NCBI GenBank assembly: GCA_028767165.1
Contig: JARACJ010000014.1
Coordinates: forward strand, 62,001-126,000
Direction of reading: 5' to 3'
Length of the DNA: 64,000 nt
Source: Proteobacteria bacterium DTSAM18
Lineage (GTDB): Bacteria > Myxococcota_A > UBA796 > GCA-2862545
In this document: in pieces, positions 47,733 to 56,342 of the stretch
Position numbering within the stretch: position 1 is the first letter of the stretch
How the letters are laid out: each line of letters begins with the position of its first letter
Program-made: the position numbers and the translations under genes
Notes under the pieces: generated by a model
The model's input: only the letters and a program-made list of their open reading frames with translations
Told to the model about the DNA's origin: nothing
Database searches by the model: none

Positions 47733-50168
47733 TCACTCGTGCAGGAAGCGGTAGTCGGTGAGCAGGTAGATGACGACGGTCATCCAGGCCCGCATGGCGT
47801 GGTCGTCGTCGGCCTTGACCATCTGGTCGGAGGGCAGCGTGGCGCCGGTCCAGACGTCCTCGCGCACCTGGCAGTCCCAGGGCAGGTTGCTGGTGACGGT
47901 GCCGTCGTCGATGTCGTCGCGGCCTTGCACCCATGCATCGGAGAGCAGGTCGTAGGCGGCGTCGATCTCGGGGTCGGTGGTGGTCAGATCCTCGCCGAGC
48001 AGCCGCAGGAACAGCCACTGCAGGTTGCGGCGGATGTCGACCTCGGCCACGGTGTCGGCCGTGCCGTCGGCCTTGATGGGCGCCTGGTCCATCTCCACGT
48101 GGGGGAACAGGGTCCGCTGGGTCGTGGGGAGCATGAAGTCCCGGGGCACGACCTTGCAGGCCATGTCGTTGGCCATGAGGGTGGCGACGCTCTCCATCAC
48201 GCTGCTGGGCTCCCGCAGGCGCTCGGTGATGAGGTGCGAGTCGATGCCGCCGTACATCAGGTTGTAGACCTTCTTCAGGTAGGACGCGCCGTCGGCCGGA
48301 CGGATCCAGGGCATGCCCACGGTGGCCTCGATCTTGTCGTGCAGCTCTTCGGGGCTGAGGAAGCGGGCGGCGCCCGTGCGCTGCTTGAGGGACTCGGCGG
48401 CGCCGTCGTCCTCGATGGCGCGGAACCAGTGGGACACGACCACCTGCTCGACGACCCACTTCAGATCGTGGCCGCGGGAGCGGAACTCGGTCGCCACGTC
48501 GCTGATCCAGGCGTCCTGCTCGAGGAGGGCGGCCAGCAGGACCGGGTCGTCTCCGGCGGTGTCCGCCGTGAGGGGCTCGACGCCGGTGAGCAACTTCAGC
48601 ACCATCTTCACCGACGCCACGTCGAAGCGCGGATCGAGGACGGCCTGTGCACCCAGCCAGGGCAGGGCCTCCTCCAGCTCCGTGTCGGGGATGTCGACGC
48701 CGCCGAACCCGGGCGCCAGCATGTCGTCGTACCAGCCGTCGGCGGGGGGCCGGTAGGCGCCCTCGAGGTTCCAGTTCTGGAACAGGCCGGCCACCGGGTC
48801 CATGGTGGTGTGGCAGACGGTGCAGTTGGGATCGTTCAGCGTGGGGTTCGCCACCTGGGTGCCGGTGGTGTCCACCGGACGGTTGGCGAACGTCATGATG
48901 TCGGTGTCGAGGAAGGTCTTGTAGAAGAACCAGCTGCGGTGGCGGTTCCTGTTGGTGCTCGTGGTGGGGTAGCGGTTCAGGAACGACACCGTCGTCAGCA
49001 CGCCGGCGTGGGGGTAGTCCTCGAGGTCCATCTCGTGCCACTCGTTGGCGGCCGGGTCGTCGGGGAGGGGGATGTCGCCCTCGTACACGCCGTAGGCGAG
49101 CTCGAGCCAGGTGTTGGCCATCATGTAGTCGGCGGTGAGGATCTCGGTCCAGGGACGATCCTCACGCAGGATGTGCCGCGCGAGCATGAGCGGCTCACGG
49201 GTGATCGCCTCGTTGGTCAGCACGAAGTAGCGGGACAGGTCGTCTGTCTCGACGTCCTGCCACCACAGCACGGAGGGGTAGCGGTTGATGTCGAGGATGC
49301 CGATGCCCTCGTTGCGCACGAACCAGCGGTCGGTGAGGAACACGTCGTTGAGGAGCACCACCATGCGGTCGGCGAAGTCGTCGTCGCCCATGACCTGCCA
49401 TAGGGTGTACACCAGGGCGCTCTCACCACCCGCGCGCACCTGGGCCTCTTCCTGGGCGGTGGGAAGACGTCCCGCCAGCACCAAGGTGGCCTTGCGCAGG
49501 GTGCTCACCGGGCTCATGAGGGTCAGGCCGAGGCCTTCGGGCTCTTCCATCCCGGTGTCGACCGCGCCCGTGTCCTCGCTCGGGTCCTCACCCGGATCCA
49601 CGCCCGGGTTCTCACCGGGGTCCACGCCCGGGCTCTCGTCCTCACAGGCGGTGGAGTTCGCGACGGCCGTGATGAACGACTGCAGCAGCTGCACGCCGGC
49701 GTCGCCGGACGACAGGATGGCACCACCGCCGTGGGGCACCAGGTTCTGGGGCTTCAGCAGCAGCCAGGACTCGCCGTCCTGCTCCTTCAGCGCCATCTGG
49801 GTGAGCACGTCGAGGTTGTGGTCCATGGCACCGGGCACGGCGGTCCGCTGCAGCACGAGGTTCGAGGTCTTCGCGAGGCCCTCGTTGCTGTGGCACGCGA
49901 TGCAGGTGGTGCCCACCAGCTGGGGCCACAGGGTGGTCTGCAGGTAGTCGGCAGGATCGACGCACTCCACCATGCCGGTGTCGCCCGGCACCTCCGTGGG
50001 AGCCTCGTCGGTGTCGACGTCGGTGTCGGCACCCGGGCCGGGGTCCGGCTGCTCAAGGGGATCGTCGCTGTCGGGCGTCGGGTCGTCACCGGGGCGGCTG
50101 GGGCGTTCCTGTCGATCGCCCGGACCGCAGGCCATCAGCAAGGTGAGGGCGAGGAGCCTGATGCGCAT
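47733..50168 (-). CDS. operon B di-haem lipoprotein, planctomycete-type cytochrome
   Basis: 811 residues, longer than the A and C copies because of an extra acidic Pro/Asp-rich linker after the lipobox (LLMAC, Cys 14) and a DPGENPGVDPGEDPSEDTG repeat-like insert near residue 190. Haem sites CIACH (~93) and CTVCH (~445) are both present in the same contexts as in A and C. C-terminus VVIYLLTDYRFLHE. Predicted outer-side redox protein; partner of the DUF1501 protein encoded next. First gene of operon B. Confidence 0.9.
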   Translation of the reverse strand: MRIRLLALTLLMACGPGDRQERPSRPGDDPTPDSDDPLEQPDPGPGADTDVDTDEAPTEVPGDTGMVECVDPADYLQTTLWPQLVGTTCIACHSNEGLAKTSNLVLQRTAVPGAMDHNLDVLTQMALKEQDGESWLLLKPQNLVPHGGGAILSSGDAGVQLLQSFITAVANSTACEDESPGVDPGENPGVDPGEDPSEDTGAVDTGMEEPEGLGLTLMSPVSTLRKATLVLAGRLPTAQEEAQVRAGGESALVYTLWQVMGDDDFADRMVVLLNDVFLTDRWFVRNEGIGILDINRYPSVLWWQDVETDDLSRYFVLTNEAITREPLMLARHILREDRPWTEILTADYMMANTWLELAYGVYEGDIPLPDDPAANEWHEMDLEDYPHAGVLTTVSFLNRYPTTSTNRNRHRSWFFYKTFLDTDIMTFANRPVDTTGTQVANPTLNDPNCTVCHTTMDPVAGLFQNWNLEGAYRPPADGWYDDMLAPGFGGVDIPDTELEEALPWLGAQAVLDPRFDVASVKMVLKLLTGVEPLTADTAGDDPVLLAALLEQDAWISDVATEFRSRGHDLKWVVEQVVVSHWFRAIEDDGAAESLKQRTGAARFLSPEELHDKIEATVGMPWIRPADGASYLKKVYNLMYGGIDSHLITERLREPSSVMESVATLMANDMACKVVPRDFMLPTTQRTLFPHVEMDQAPIKADGTADTVAEVDIRRNLQWLFLRLLGEDLTTTDPEIDAAYDLLSDAWVQGRDDIDDGTVTSNLPWDCQVREDVWTGATLPSDQMVKADDDHAMRAWMTVVIYLLTDYRFLHE

Positions 50169-50557
50169 GCATCCTCCGTGGGTCGTGGGACCGGCAGGTT
50201 AGCGTGGGAAAATGCCCCTCAGGCCGAGCTTTCCTCACAATCGGTCACCGCGCGGGACCGTATCCGGAGAACATCGGGTGGGCTCCGGCATGGCCACCCG
50301 CAACGAACCAGGGCGTCCCATGGCCGGGCACTGGCCTGCCAGGGCACGATCCGTCGGTCGGTGCGGTCCGGCTGCCACGCGATCGTCCGAAGGGGCCAGG
50401 GCGTACCCTGACGGTTGTCAAAATCCGCTCGGTATCCGTGCAGGTGTGGGAATTTCCCCGGAAGGTCGTCGGGCTGCGACGACCAGGGGTGGAGGAACCT
50501 CGGGTTCGCCCGCCTTCATGCTGGCGCTCCACCGGGGCCCGACAAGGGAGGCGGCCC
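50169..50557. other. 389-bp intergenic region, no gene seen
   Basis: This divergent gap must hold the operon B promoter and that of the next gene. I saw no clear hexamers. A loosely repeat-like stretch at about 50257-50400 has CGGCTGCC and GGGCAC fragments but does not align well with copies R1-R3. Confidence 0.4.
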
Positions 50558-50977
50558 ATGGAGGATCTGGAGTTCTACCGGCTGTTCATGCCGTGGAACG
50601 GCACCGGCTGGCAGCCCTGGCTGCTGGCCCTCAGTGCCGTGGGGTTCGTGGCCGGTGGGTGGCTGTGGTGGAAGGCGCGGGATCGCCTGCGGGAGAACCT
50701 GCACTGGGCCCTCGTCGCACTCGCCTGGACGGGTCTGATCACCGGGTGGGTCCTCATGGCGGGAGGCACCCTGCTCGTCTCCGCCAGGCAACCGGTGCCC
50801 GACAGCCTGTGGGGTCAGGCCGTCGTGCTCGGGCTGTCCGGCGCGGCACTGGCCTCCGGCATCGCGGCGGTCGGCCGCACCCTCAATGCACGGGCCCTGG
50901 CGATCATCGTGGGCATCGCGTTTCCTGCCGCCTGGCTCGGCTGGTGCAGCCTGGCGGCCGACGCGCTGGCGCGCTGA
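50558..50977 (+). CDS. small multi-pass membrane protein, function unknown
   Basis: 139 residues. ATG at 50558 has GGGAGG six bases upstream. Four hydrophobic segments are visible (around 19-36, 50-72, 85-108 and 115-135), with WWKARDRLRENLHWALVALAW between the first two. No family recognised. The first ~15 residues are polar and would be cytoplasmic. It converges with the TetR gene across 16 bp. The long upstream open frame is not protein-like. Confidence 0.7.
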   Translation: MEDLEFYRLFMPWNGTGWQPWLLALSAVGFVAGGWLWWKARDRLRENLHWALVALAWTGLITGWVLMAGGTLLVSARQPVPDSLWGQAVVLGLSGAALASGIAAVGRTLNARALAIIVGIAFPAAWLGWCSLAADALAR

Positions 50978-50993
50978 TCCCGCGCCGGCGTGC

Positions 50994-51587
50994 TCAGCGT
51001 GCGCCGCGAACGAAGCGTGCGACGTGGTCCTGGATGAAGGCCGGCACGTCGAGGGGGGAGGTCGTCTTACCGCCGAGCTCGTGCTGGTGGAGCAGTGCGA
51101 GCACCACCGGGGACACCAGGCTCAAGGCGCCGGAGCGGGCGTCGGGCAGGTTCAGCACGCCCTCGAGGTGGTAGCGCCCGAGGAGGTAGGCGAAGGCGTC
51201 GAGGGTGGGGTCGAGGATGCTGCGCAGGTAGGCTTCGCCGAGGTCCCCGTCGAGGCCGACCTGCAGCCCGAAGCGGTGCAGGGCGCCGAGCCCGTGCTCC
51301 CAGGCCACCACGACGGCCAGCAGCAGCGTGGTGAGGACCTCGGTGGGGTCTCCCTGGGCCTGTCGCACCCGGTGCAGGTGCTGCGTGCCCATGCGCCCCG
51401 CCTCCGCCATGGTGGCCCGGAGGGCGCCCTGGTGGTCGCCGAAGTGGTGCTTCAGGGTGGGGCGGGTGACGCCCGCGGCCTCCGCCAATCCCCGGAACGA
51501 CACCTCGGACGGATCGGTGCGCAGGAGATGCTGGAGCATCCTGGTGATCAGCTCTGCGCGGCGGGAGGTGGCGGTGGCGGTGCTCAT
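50994..51587 (-). CDS. TetR-family transcriptional regulator
   Basis: 197 residues from ATG 51587. A TetR helix-turn-helix is clear: VSFRGLAEAAGVTRPTLKHHFGDHQGALRATM, with an unusual LKHHF in place of the common LYYHF. The C-terminal ligand domain is not informative. The perfect palindrome at 51940-51955 and the matching half-site at 51607-51614 upstream suggest autoregulation together with the small gene 51625-51918, which lies before it on the same strand. Confidence 0.9.
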   Translation of the reverse strand: MSTATATSRRAELITRMLQHLLRTDPSEVSFRGLAEAAGVTRPTLKHHFGDHQGALRATMAEAGRMGTQHLHRVRQAQGDPTEVLTTLLLAVVVAWEHGLGALHRFGLQVGLDGDLGEAYLRSILDPTLDAFAYLLGRYHLEGVLNLPDARSGALSLVSPVVLALLHQHELGGKTTSPLDVPAFIQDHVARFVRGAR

Positions 51588-51624
51588 CGGCTCGGGGGTG
51601 TTCCGGTTGGTATACGAGCGTGGA

Positions 51625-51918
51625 TCAGGAGGCCCTGCCGGGCTCCTGTAGGGCGGCGGACAGCGCAGTGGCGGTGGCCGCATCGAGCTCCCAGGTGTCG
51701 GAGCTGTCGACGGCCCAGGTGAGGCTCGCCTCGTCGAACCACCACACGGTGCGTTCCACGAGGCAGCCGTGTTCCTCCCACTCCACGTGGGTGGTGGCAA
51801 CCCAGGTCTCGTCCAATCCGTCGTGGGACTGCACGAGGGCACCGGGGCGGTTCAGGGCTTCGACCATCTCCGCGGGTCGGGTGGCGAGCGCGAGGTGGCG
51901 CTGTCGCTCGTAGCTCAT
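51625..51918 (-). CDS. small conserved-looking protein, function unknown
   Basis: 97 residues. MSYERQRHLALATRPAEMVEALNRPGAL...TTHVEWEEHGCLVERTVWWFDEASLTW. No membrane segment or known motif. The palindromic operator lies 22 bases before its start and the TetR gene follows after 37 bp, so it is probably controlled by that regulator. The coding sequence has normal third-position GC for the window. I do not recognise a family. Confidence 0.65.
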   Translation of the reverse strand: MSYERQRHLALATRPAEMVEALNRPGALVQSHDGLDETWVATTHVEWEEHGCLVERTVWWFDEASLTWAVDSSDTWELDAATATALSAALQEPGRAS

Positions 51919-51939
51919 GAGGTGTCCAGGGGGTGAGGA

Positions 51940-51955
51940 TATACCAGCTGGTATA
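51940..51955. promoter_or_regulatory. palindromic TetR-type operator TATACCAG/CTGGTATA
   Basis: A perfect 16-bp palindrome lies 22 bases upstream of the small gene that precedes the TetR gene. A matching half (TTGGTATA, 51607-51614) sits just upstream of the TetR start itself. TetR operators are typically palindromes of this size and place. Confidence 0.7.
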
Positions 51956-52089
51956 CAGCCTGGCGTCGAGCGGGTCCAGTGCGAATTGCGGGGAAGAAGG
52001 GAGCGCCGCAGGCCCATGGGGGCAGTCCCGCGTGGAGCAGCCGAGGTCGTGGAACGATCCGCAGAGGGCTCCCGCAGGGAAGGTGAACC

Positions 52090-52252
52090 ATGCGCCACTG
52101 TTTCGTGCGACACGAGGTCGCGGACTTCGACACCTGGAAGCAGGTCCATGACCAGCACGCCACCGAGCGGACCTCCTCGGGCATGGTGGATCAGGGAGGC
52201 GATGCAGATGGGCGGCGTGCAGGGCGAACCGACCATGATCTGGCTTCGCTGA
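52090..52252 (+). pseudogene. remnant of a dimeric alpha/beta-barrel (antibiotic-biosynthesis-monooxygenase-like) protein
   Basis: The start (MRHCFVRHEVADFDTWKQV then FDxH-like VHDQHATERTSSG) looks like the N-terminus of small ~100-residue ferredoxin-like barrel proteins. The typical end of that family (REAMQMGGVQGEPTMIWL, stop at 52252) is present right after it but in another frame, and the ~45 middle residues are missing. So the gene has an internal deletion and frame change. The frame of the first part alone runs to 52266 and overlaps the VOC start by four bases, so a short peptide could still be made. Confidence 0.6.
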
Positions 52253-52262
52253 GGGGCCGGCG

Positions 52263-52670
52263 ATGACGGCGTTTCCCAGCGAAGGCATGGAGCTGACCCA
52301 CATCCTGGTGGTCTTCGAGCTGAGACGTTCGGTGGCGTTCTATCGTGACGTCCTCGGCGCGGAGGTGATCCGCGAGTACGGGGGCACATCCTGCGTGCTG
52401 CGGTTCCTCGGCACCTGGCTGCTGCTGGTGACGGGGGGCGAGCCCACCGAGGACAAGCCCGGGGTCGTCTTCGCGGCGCCCGATGACCCGGGCCGTGTGT
52501 CCCATGCGATGACCATCCGCGTCGAGGACTGCCACGAGGCCTACGAGGTACTGCGCGCCCGTGGCGCCGCGTTCCTGACGCCCCCGAAGGACTGGGGCAT
52601 GGAGATCCGTGCGTTCTTCCGGGATCCGGACGGGCACCTGCTGGAGATCAGCGCGGTGGCAGGGAGCTGA
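52263..52670 (+). CDS. VOC-family (glyoxalase/dioxygenase-like) protein
   Basis: 135 residues, one VOC unit pair. MELTHILVVFELRRSVAFYRDVLGAEVI at the start and RAFFRDPDGHLLEISAV at the end match the glyoxalase/bleomycin-resistance superfamily, with metal ligands expected at His13-like and Glu127-like positions (HILVV, HLLEIS). Substrate unknown. The start is ATG 52263 (GAGGGG upstream) or ATG 52287. It follows the decayed barrel gene by 11 bases, so the two may have been one operon. Confidence 0.88.
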   Translation: MTAFPSEGMELTHILVVFELRRSVAFYRDVLGAEVIREYGGTSCVLRFLGTWLLLVTGGEPTEDKPGVVFAAPDDPGRVSHAMTIRVEDCHEAYEVLRARGAAFLTPPKDWGMEIRAFFRDPDGHLLEISAVAGS

Positions 52671-52684
52671 GGGAGCACGCCTGT

Positions 52685-53197
52685 CTATCGGGTGCCACCG
52701 TCCGAGCCGGCCTTCGAGTCCAGGTGGTCCCGGATCCGTTCGAGCAGCTTGAAGGCGCTCTTGGCGGCTGCCCGGTCGACGATGGCGCGGGGCAGGGCGA
52801 TCGTGGTGACGTTGCGCAGGTAGTAGTGCAGCCGCGCCCCGCCTCCATCCAGCGGTTCCACCCGCCACAGGGACTCGAACTCCTTCATGTCGCCGCCGAG
52901 CAGCGTCTGCTCCACCGCCAGCTCGCCGGACGGACAGGAGCGGGTCTCGTAGGTGGCCTTGGCGAGCGGGTGGTCCACGAAGGTGGTGACGTGATCGCAG
53001 CGACCGTCCTTGCGGACCTTCACGGTGGTCATGGGATCGAAGTCGGCCACGCGCGCCGGATCGGACACGAGGGCATAGGCCAGCTCCGCGGACGCCTTCA
53101 CGTCGACATGGCCCGTGATCTTCGAGTCGTCCCCTCGCTCCACCACCGGAGGTGCCGCGAAGGAAGAGGCCAGGGTGATGAGGAACAGGGTGAGCAC
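52685..53197 (-). CDS. exported SRPBCC/coenzyme-Q-binding-like protein
   Basis: 170 residues from GTG 53197, which has AGGAGG upstream and makes a signal peptide VLTLFLITLASSFAAPP. The body (ITGHVDVKASAELAYALVSDPARVADFDPMTTVKV..., ESLWRVEPLDGGGARLHYYLRN) resembles SRPBCC proteins of the Coq10/polyketide-cyclase type. An exported SRPBCC protein is somewhat unusual. It could bind a quinone-like or lipid ligand in the periplasm; inference only. Confidence 0.75.
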   Translation of the reverse strand: MLTLFLITLASSFAAPPVVERGDDSKITGHVDVKASAELAYALVSDPARVADFDPMTTVKVRKDGRCDHVTTFVDHPLAKATYETRSCPSGELAVEQTLLGGDMKEFESLWRVEPLDGGGARLHYYLRNVTTIALPRAIVDRAAAKSAFKLLERIRDHLDSKAGSDGGTR

Positions 53198-53536
53198 GGG
53201 CGCCTCCTGGTCGGGTACCCCCACAACCTACGGGACAGCTGGGACAACGTCCAGAGGGAGTGCTCCCATGCGCGATCGCCCGGACCCGGGGCCTGGCGGG
53301 CGGGGTGTGGCTGCAGCTAGGGGCGTCGAACCTCGTGATTGACGGACATTGCCGTTGAATTCTGCATTTTGCGTGCTGGATGCTCGCGGCGTGCTATAGA
53401 GCTTTCGCTGCAGGGTGCTCGTCGTATGACAGTAGGGCGAGGCCGGGCAGCGGGGACGTCAATCGGATGTCCATGGTCCGGGCCTCCTGCCCGGAACGCG
53501 GCGGTCTCCGCCGCACGAAAGAACGAGATTCAAGAC
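53198..53536 (+). promoter_or_regulatory. long leader and candidate promoter of the RRM gene
   Basis: 339 bp without another gene. An extended -10 element TGC-TATAGA (53392-53400) gives a leader of about 130 bases before the ATG at 53537. Long leaders are usual for cold-regulated RNA-binding protein genes. A good -35 is not seen at normal distance. Confidence 0.4.
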
Positions 53537-53863
53537 ATGAGCAACAAGCTCTTTGTGGGTGGCCTCTCCTGGGGTACCGACGACGCTGCCCTCCACGCGG
53601 CCTTTTCCGAGTACGGCGACGTGACCGACGCCAAGGTGATCACCGACCGTGAGACCGGCCGCTCCCGCGGTTTCGGCTTCGTCACCTTCGCCCAGGCAGA
53701 TGACGCCCAGCAGGCCATCTCCGCCCTCGACGGTGTCGACCTCGACGGCCGCACCATCCGCGTCAACGTCGCAGAGCAGAAGCCCCGTCGCAACGATGGT
53801 GGCGGCGGCTACCGCGGTGGCGACCGTGGCGGTTTCCGTGGCGGCGATCGCGGCGGCTGGTAG
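53537..53863 (+). CDS. RRM-domain RNA-binding protein with Gly-rich tail
   Basis: 108 residues. A single RRM: RNP2 LFVGGL (5-10) and RNP1 RGFGFVTF (44-51), with the usual YGDVTDAKVITDRETGRSRG between. The tail (~85-108) repeats GGDRGGFRGG, like cyanobacterial Rbp and myxobacterial Gly-rich proteins. Such proteins bind RNA in the cytoplasm and are often cold-induced; here a long leader precedes the gene and a strong terminator follows, so it forms a single-gene unit. The start at 53537 is at the family's normal position. Confidence 0.93.
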   Translation: MSNKLFVGGLSWGTDDAALHAAFSEYGDVTDAKVITDRETGRSRGFGFVTFAQADDAQQAISALDGVDLDGRTIRVNVAEQKPRRNDGGGGYRGGDRGGFRGGDRGGW

Positions 53864-53896
53864 TCCCAGCGGCTGCAGGGCTTCGGCCCTGAGCAC

Positions 53897-53932
53897 AAAA
53901 AGCCCCCGTCTCCGATGAGGCGGGGGCTTTTT
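53897..53932 (+). terminator. Rho-independent terminator of the RRM gene
   Basis: Stem AAAAAGCCCCCG/CGGGGGCTTTTT around a 12-base loop, followed by TCTT. The A tract on the other side lets it also act for the convergent gene at 53985. Confidence 0.85.
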
Positions 53933-53984
53933 CTTCTTGTGGGGCACGCGCGCCGTGAGGCGCGCCCTTGGATGGGTGCGACGC

Positions 53985-56342
53985 TCAGGGCTCTCCCCCC
54001 AGGGGGGCGGCGGCGTCCAGGGACGCCAGGATCTCGGGGACGTCGGTGCGGCGGACCGCCACGCGGCCCATGCGGCTGCCTCGCAGGTGCTCCTCCCGCC
54101 TGAGCCGATCCCAGTCCTGCGCATCGACGATCCGGAGCTCCCTCGACGCCAGCTGTTCGGTCAGCTCCACGGTCCGGGGCTCGGGGCGCGGTGGGAGATC
54201 GGCGAGGATGCGTTCCACGACCTGCTCTGCATCGGGCTTGTTGGTCCCGATGATGCCGCGGGGACCCCGGCGGACCCAGCCCGTGACGTATTCACCGGGC
54301 TGCACGAGGCCTTCCGAATCGATGAGGCGACCTTCCCGGCTCGGAATCACGTGCCGTGCCTCGTCGAACGGCAGGTCCGACAGGGGGACGCTGCGAAAGC
54401 CGATGGCGCGAACCAGCAGTCCGCACGTGAGCGATCGCTCGGCGCCGTCGGCATCGCGGAGCACCACACGGTCCACGCGTCCGCTACCGTCGTCCTCGAG
54501 GCGCGCGGTCGACGTGTGGAAGTGCAGGTGGATCGAGATCCGGGCCGGGCGGGCGGGACGCTCGGCGATGTCTCGCAGCAGCTCGAGGTTGCGCCGGATG
54601 CGCCGCGTCTCGAGCGTGTCGTTTCCGGAGGCGTCGACGCCCTCGAGCGCGGCGGCGTCGACGTGGAGCTGCACCCCGTGGACCTCGGACAGGTCGTGGA
54701 GCTCCCGCGGTGAGAAGGCCGCGCGCTCGGGTCCACCCCGTGCGACGAGGTGGATCTCCCGGATCCGGCTGTGTTCCAGGGACGCGAGCGCCTCGGCGGC
54801 GATGTCGGTGGATGCGAGTCGGTCCGTGGGGGACGCCAGGATGCGGGCCACGTCGAGTGCCACGTTGCCGGCACCGATGATGACCGCCACGGGGTGGTCG
54901 AGGGGTGGGGCGAGCCCGGCGTGGTCGGGGTGCCCGTTGTACCACCCGACGAAGGAGGGGGCGTCGACGCTGCCCGTGAGCTCCTCTCCAGCCACCCCGA
55001 GACGTCGGGAGGCGGAGGCACCGGTGGCGTACACGATGGCATGGTAGGCGTCCTGCAGGTCGGACCTGAGAACGTCGGTGCCGAAGGCGACATTCCCGAA
55101 CAGCCGGACCCTCGGGTCGCGGAGTGCCTGGTCGAACGCGAACCCCTTGCTGCGGACCTCGGGGTGGTCCGGCGCGACCCCATAGCGCACCAGGCCGTGG
55201 GGCATCGGCAGGCGCTCGATGAGATCGATCCGCGCGTGGGCGGTGCGCTCCAGCAGGGCCATCGTCGTGTAGAACCCGGCGGCACCCGCGCCGACCACTG
55301 CCACCCGGAACGCGCGGTCGTCCACGGGGGCCGGCTTGCCAGGCACGACATGGGCGAGTCCTTCGCGGACGGTGGCGTAGCCGGCGGTGGTGAACGGGCA
55401 GACCTTGATGCAGACCGCGCAGCCGAACTCCCGCGCGAAGTAGTCGCGGCACAGGGCGTGGTCGATGCATGCGGTGCCGGCGCCGTCCGACCGGGGGCGA
55501 GGTGTGGGATGGATGGCCTGGGGGGGACAGGTCCGGACGCACTGGCGGCAGCGGCCGCAGAAGTCCCGGACCCATTCGTGCTCGGATCGCCCGCGCTCGG
55601 GCATGTCGCCGAGGTTGGTGTACACCGTGGCGATCCGCACGCGGGCGCCGGCCTGGGGGGTGAGCAGCATGCCGTGGAAGCCGATGCCTCCCATGCCGGC
55701 CCGCTCGGCGAGTGCCACGTAGTCGCTCTGGCCGCCGAGCGCGGTGCCGGGGTAGGCGGCGTGACCCTCGGCCTGGAGCAGATCGCAGATCGCCTCCGCG
55801 ATCTCGGCCAGCCGGCGGTAGCCCCGTGCGACCTCATGGAAGGTGTCGAAGCTCGGCGCCTTCGCGATGGGGGCGGGCTCCATCTCGACGGTGAATACGA
55901 TGGCTCCGGGGGCCGGCAGCGCGAGACCCTGGAAGATCTCCTCGGGTTGGACCTCGTTGAGGTAGGCCACGTCGAGTGCGCCGTGGCGCCTGGCGATCGC
56001 CTCCACGCGAGCCAGGAGGTCGGGGGTGGCGGGGGTCCGGGAGGCGGGGAGGCTGCGGCGGTAGTACCGGCCACTCCGCAGCATGCGCCGCATCAGGCCC
56101 GGCATCACGGGAAGCAGGCGGCGCACCTCGGCCCAGCCGAGGGAGCTGAAGTGGAGTTCGCGCATCGGCACCTCGGGGGCGAGGAACCGATGGCGTGGTG
56201 CGGCATCGGGAGCCGCCTCGATCCGACGAAACGGACCCTTCACCTTGGCATCCGTCACCGCGAGGATGCGATCCAGCATGCCGTTCGGTCGGGAGAGGAT
56301 CGGATCCAACAGCCTGGAGAGGAAACGTGTGGGCCAGCTCAT
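53985..56342 (-). CDS. 4Fe-4S reductase fused to ferredoxin-NADP(H) reductase
   Basis: 785 residues. N-terminal part (1-~330) resembles QueG/reductive-dehalogenase-like proteins: an unassigned ~250-residue domain, then two cluster motifs, CGRCRQCVRTCP (~262) and CAVCIKVCP (~307) with CIDHALC between, enough Cys for two 4Fe-4S clusters. C-terminal part (~345-785) is an adrenodoxin-reductase/FprA-like FAD- and NADPH-binding enzyme: VVGAGAAGFYTTMAL (~350) and VIIGAGNVALDVARIL (~485). NADPH electrons could pass through FAD to the clusters within one chain. It overlaps the TetR stop by four bases, and a divergent ferredoxin gene (57043) shares the promoter region, so ferredoxin may be the partner. 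Confidence 0.85.
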   Translation of the reverse strand: MSWPTRFLSRLLDPILSRPNGMLDRILAVTDAKVKGPFRRIEAAPDAAPRHRFLAPEVPMRELHFSSLGWAEVRRLLPVMPGLMRRMLRSGRYYRRSLPASRTPATPDLLARVEAIARRHGALDVAYLNEVQPEEIFQGLALPAPGAIVFTVEMEPAPIAKAPSFDTFHEVARGYRRLAEIAEAICDLLQAEGHAAYPGTALGGQSDYVALAERAGMGGIGFHGMLLTPQAGARVRIATVYTNLGDMPERGRSEHEWVRDFCGRCRQCVRTCPPQAIHPTPRPRSDGAGTACIDHALCRDYFAREFGCAVCIKVCPFTTAGYATVREGLAHVVPGKPAPVDDRAFRVAVVGAGAAGFYTTMALLERTAHARIDLIERLPMPHGLVRYGVAPDHPEVRSKGFAFDQALRDPRVRLFGNVAFGTDVLRSDLQDAYHAIVYATGASASRRLGVAGEELTGSVDAPSFVGWYNGHPDHAGLAPPLDHPVAVIIGAGNVALDVARILASPTDRLASTDIAAEALASLEHSRIREIHLVARGGPERAAFSPRELHDLSEVHGVQLHVDAAALEGVDASGNDTLETRRIRRNLELLRDIAERPARPARISIHLHFHTSTARLEDDGSGRVDRVVLRDADGAERSLTCGLLVRAIGFRSVPLSDLPFDEARHVIPSREGRLIDSEGLVQPGEYVTGWVRRGPRGIIGTNKPDAEQVVERILADLPPRPEPRTVELTEQLASRELRIVDAQDWDRLRREEHLRGSRMGRVAVRRTDVPEILASLDAAAPLGGEP

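Noticed and set aside
50257-50400. Fourth degenerate copy of the interspersed repeat
   Set aside because: Only short fragments such as CGGCTGCC and GGGCAC match, and their order does not follow copies R1-R3 well enough.
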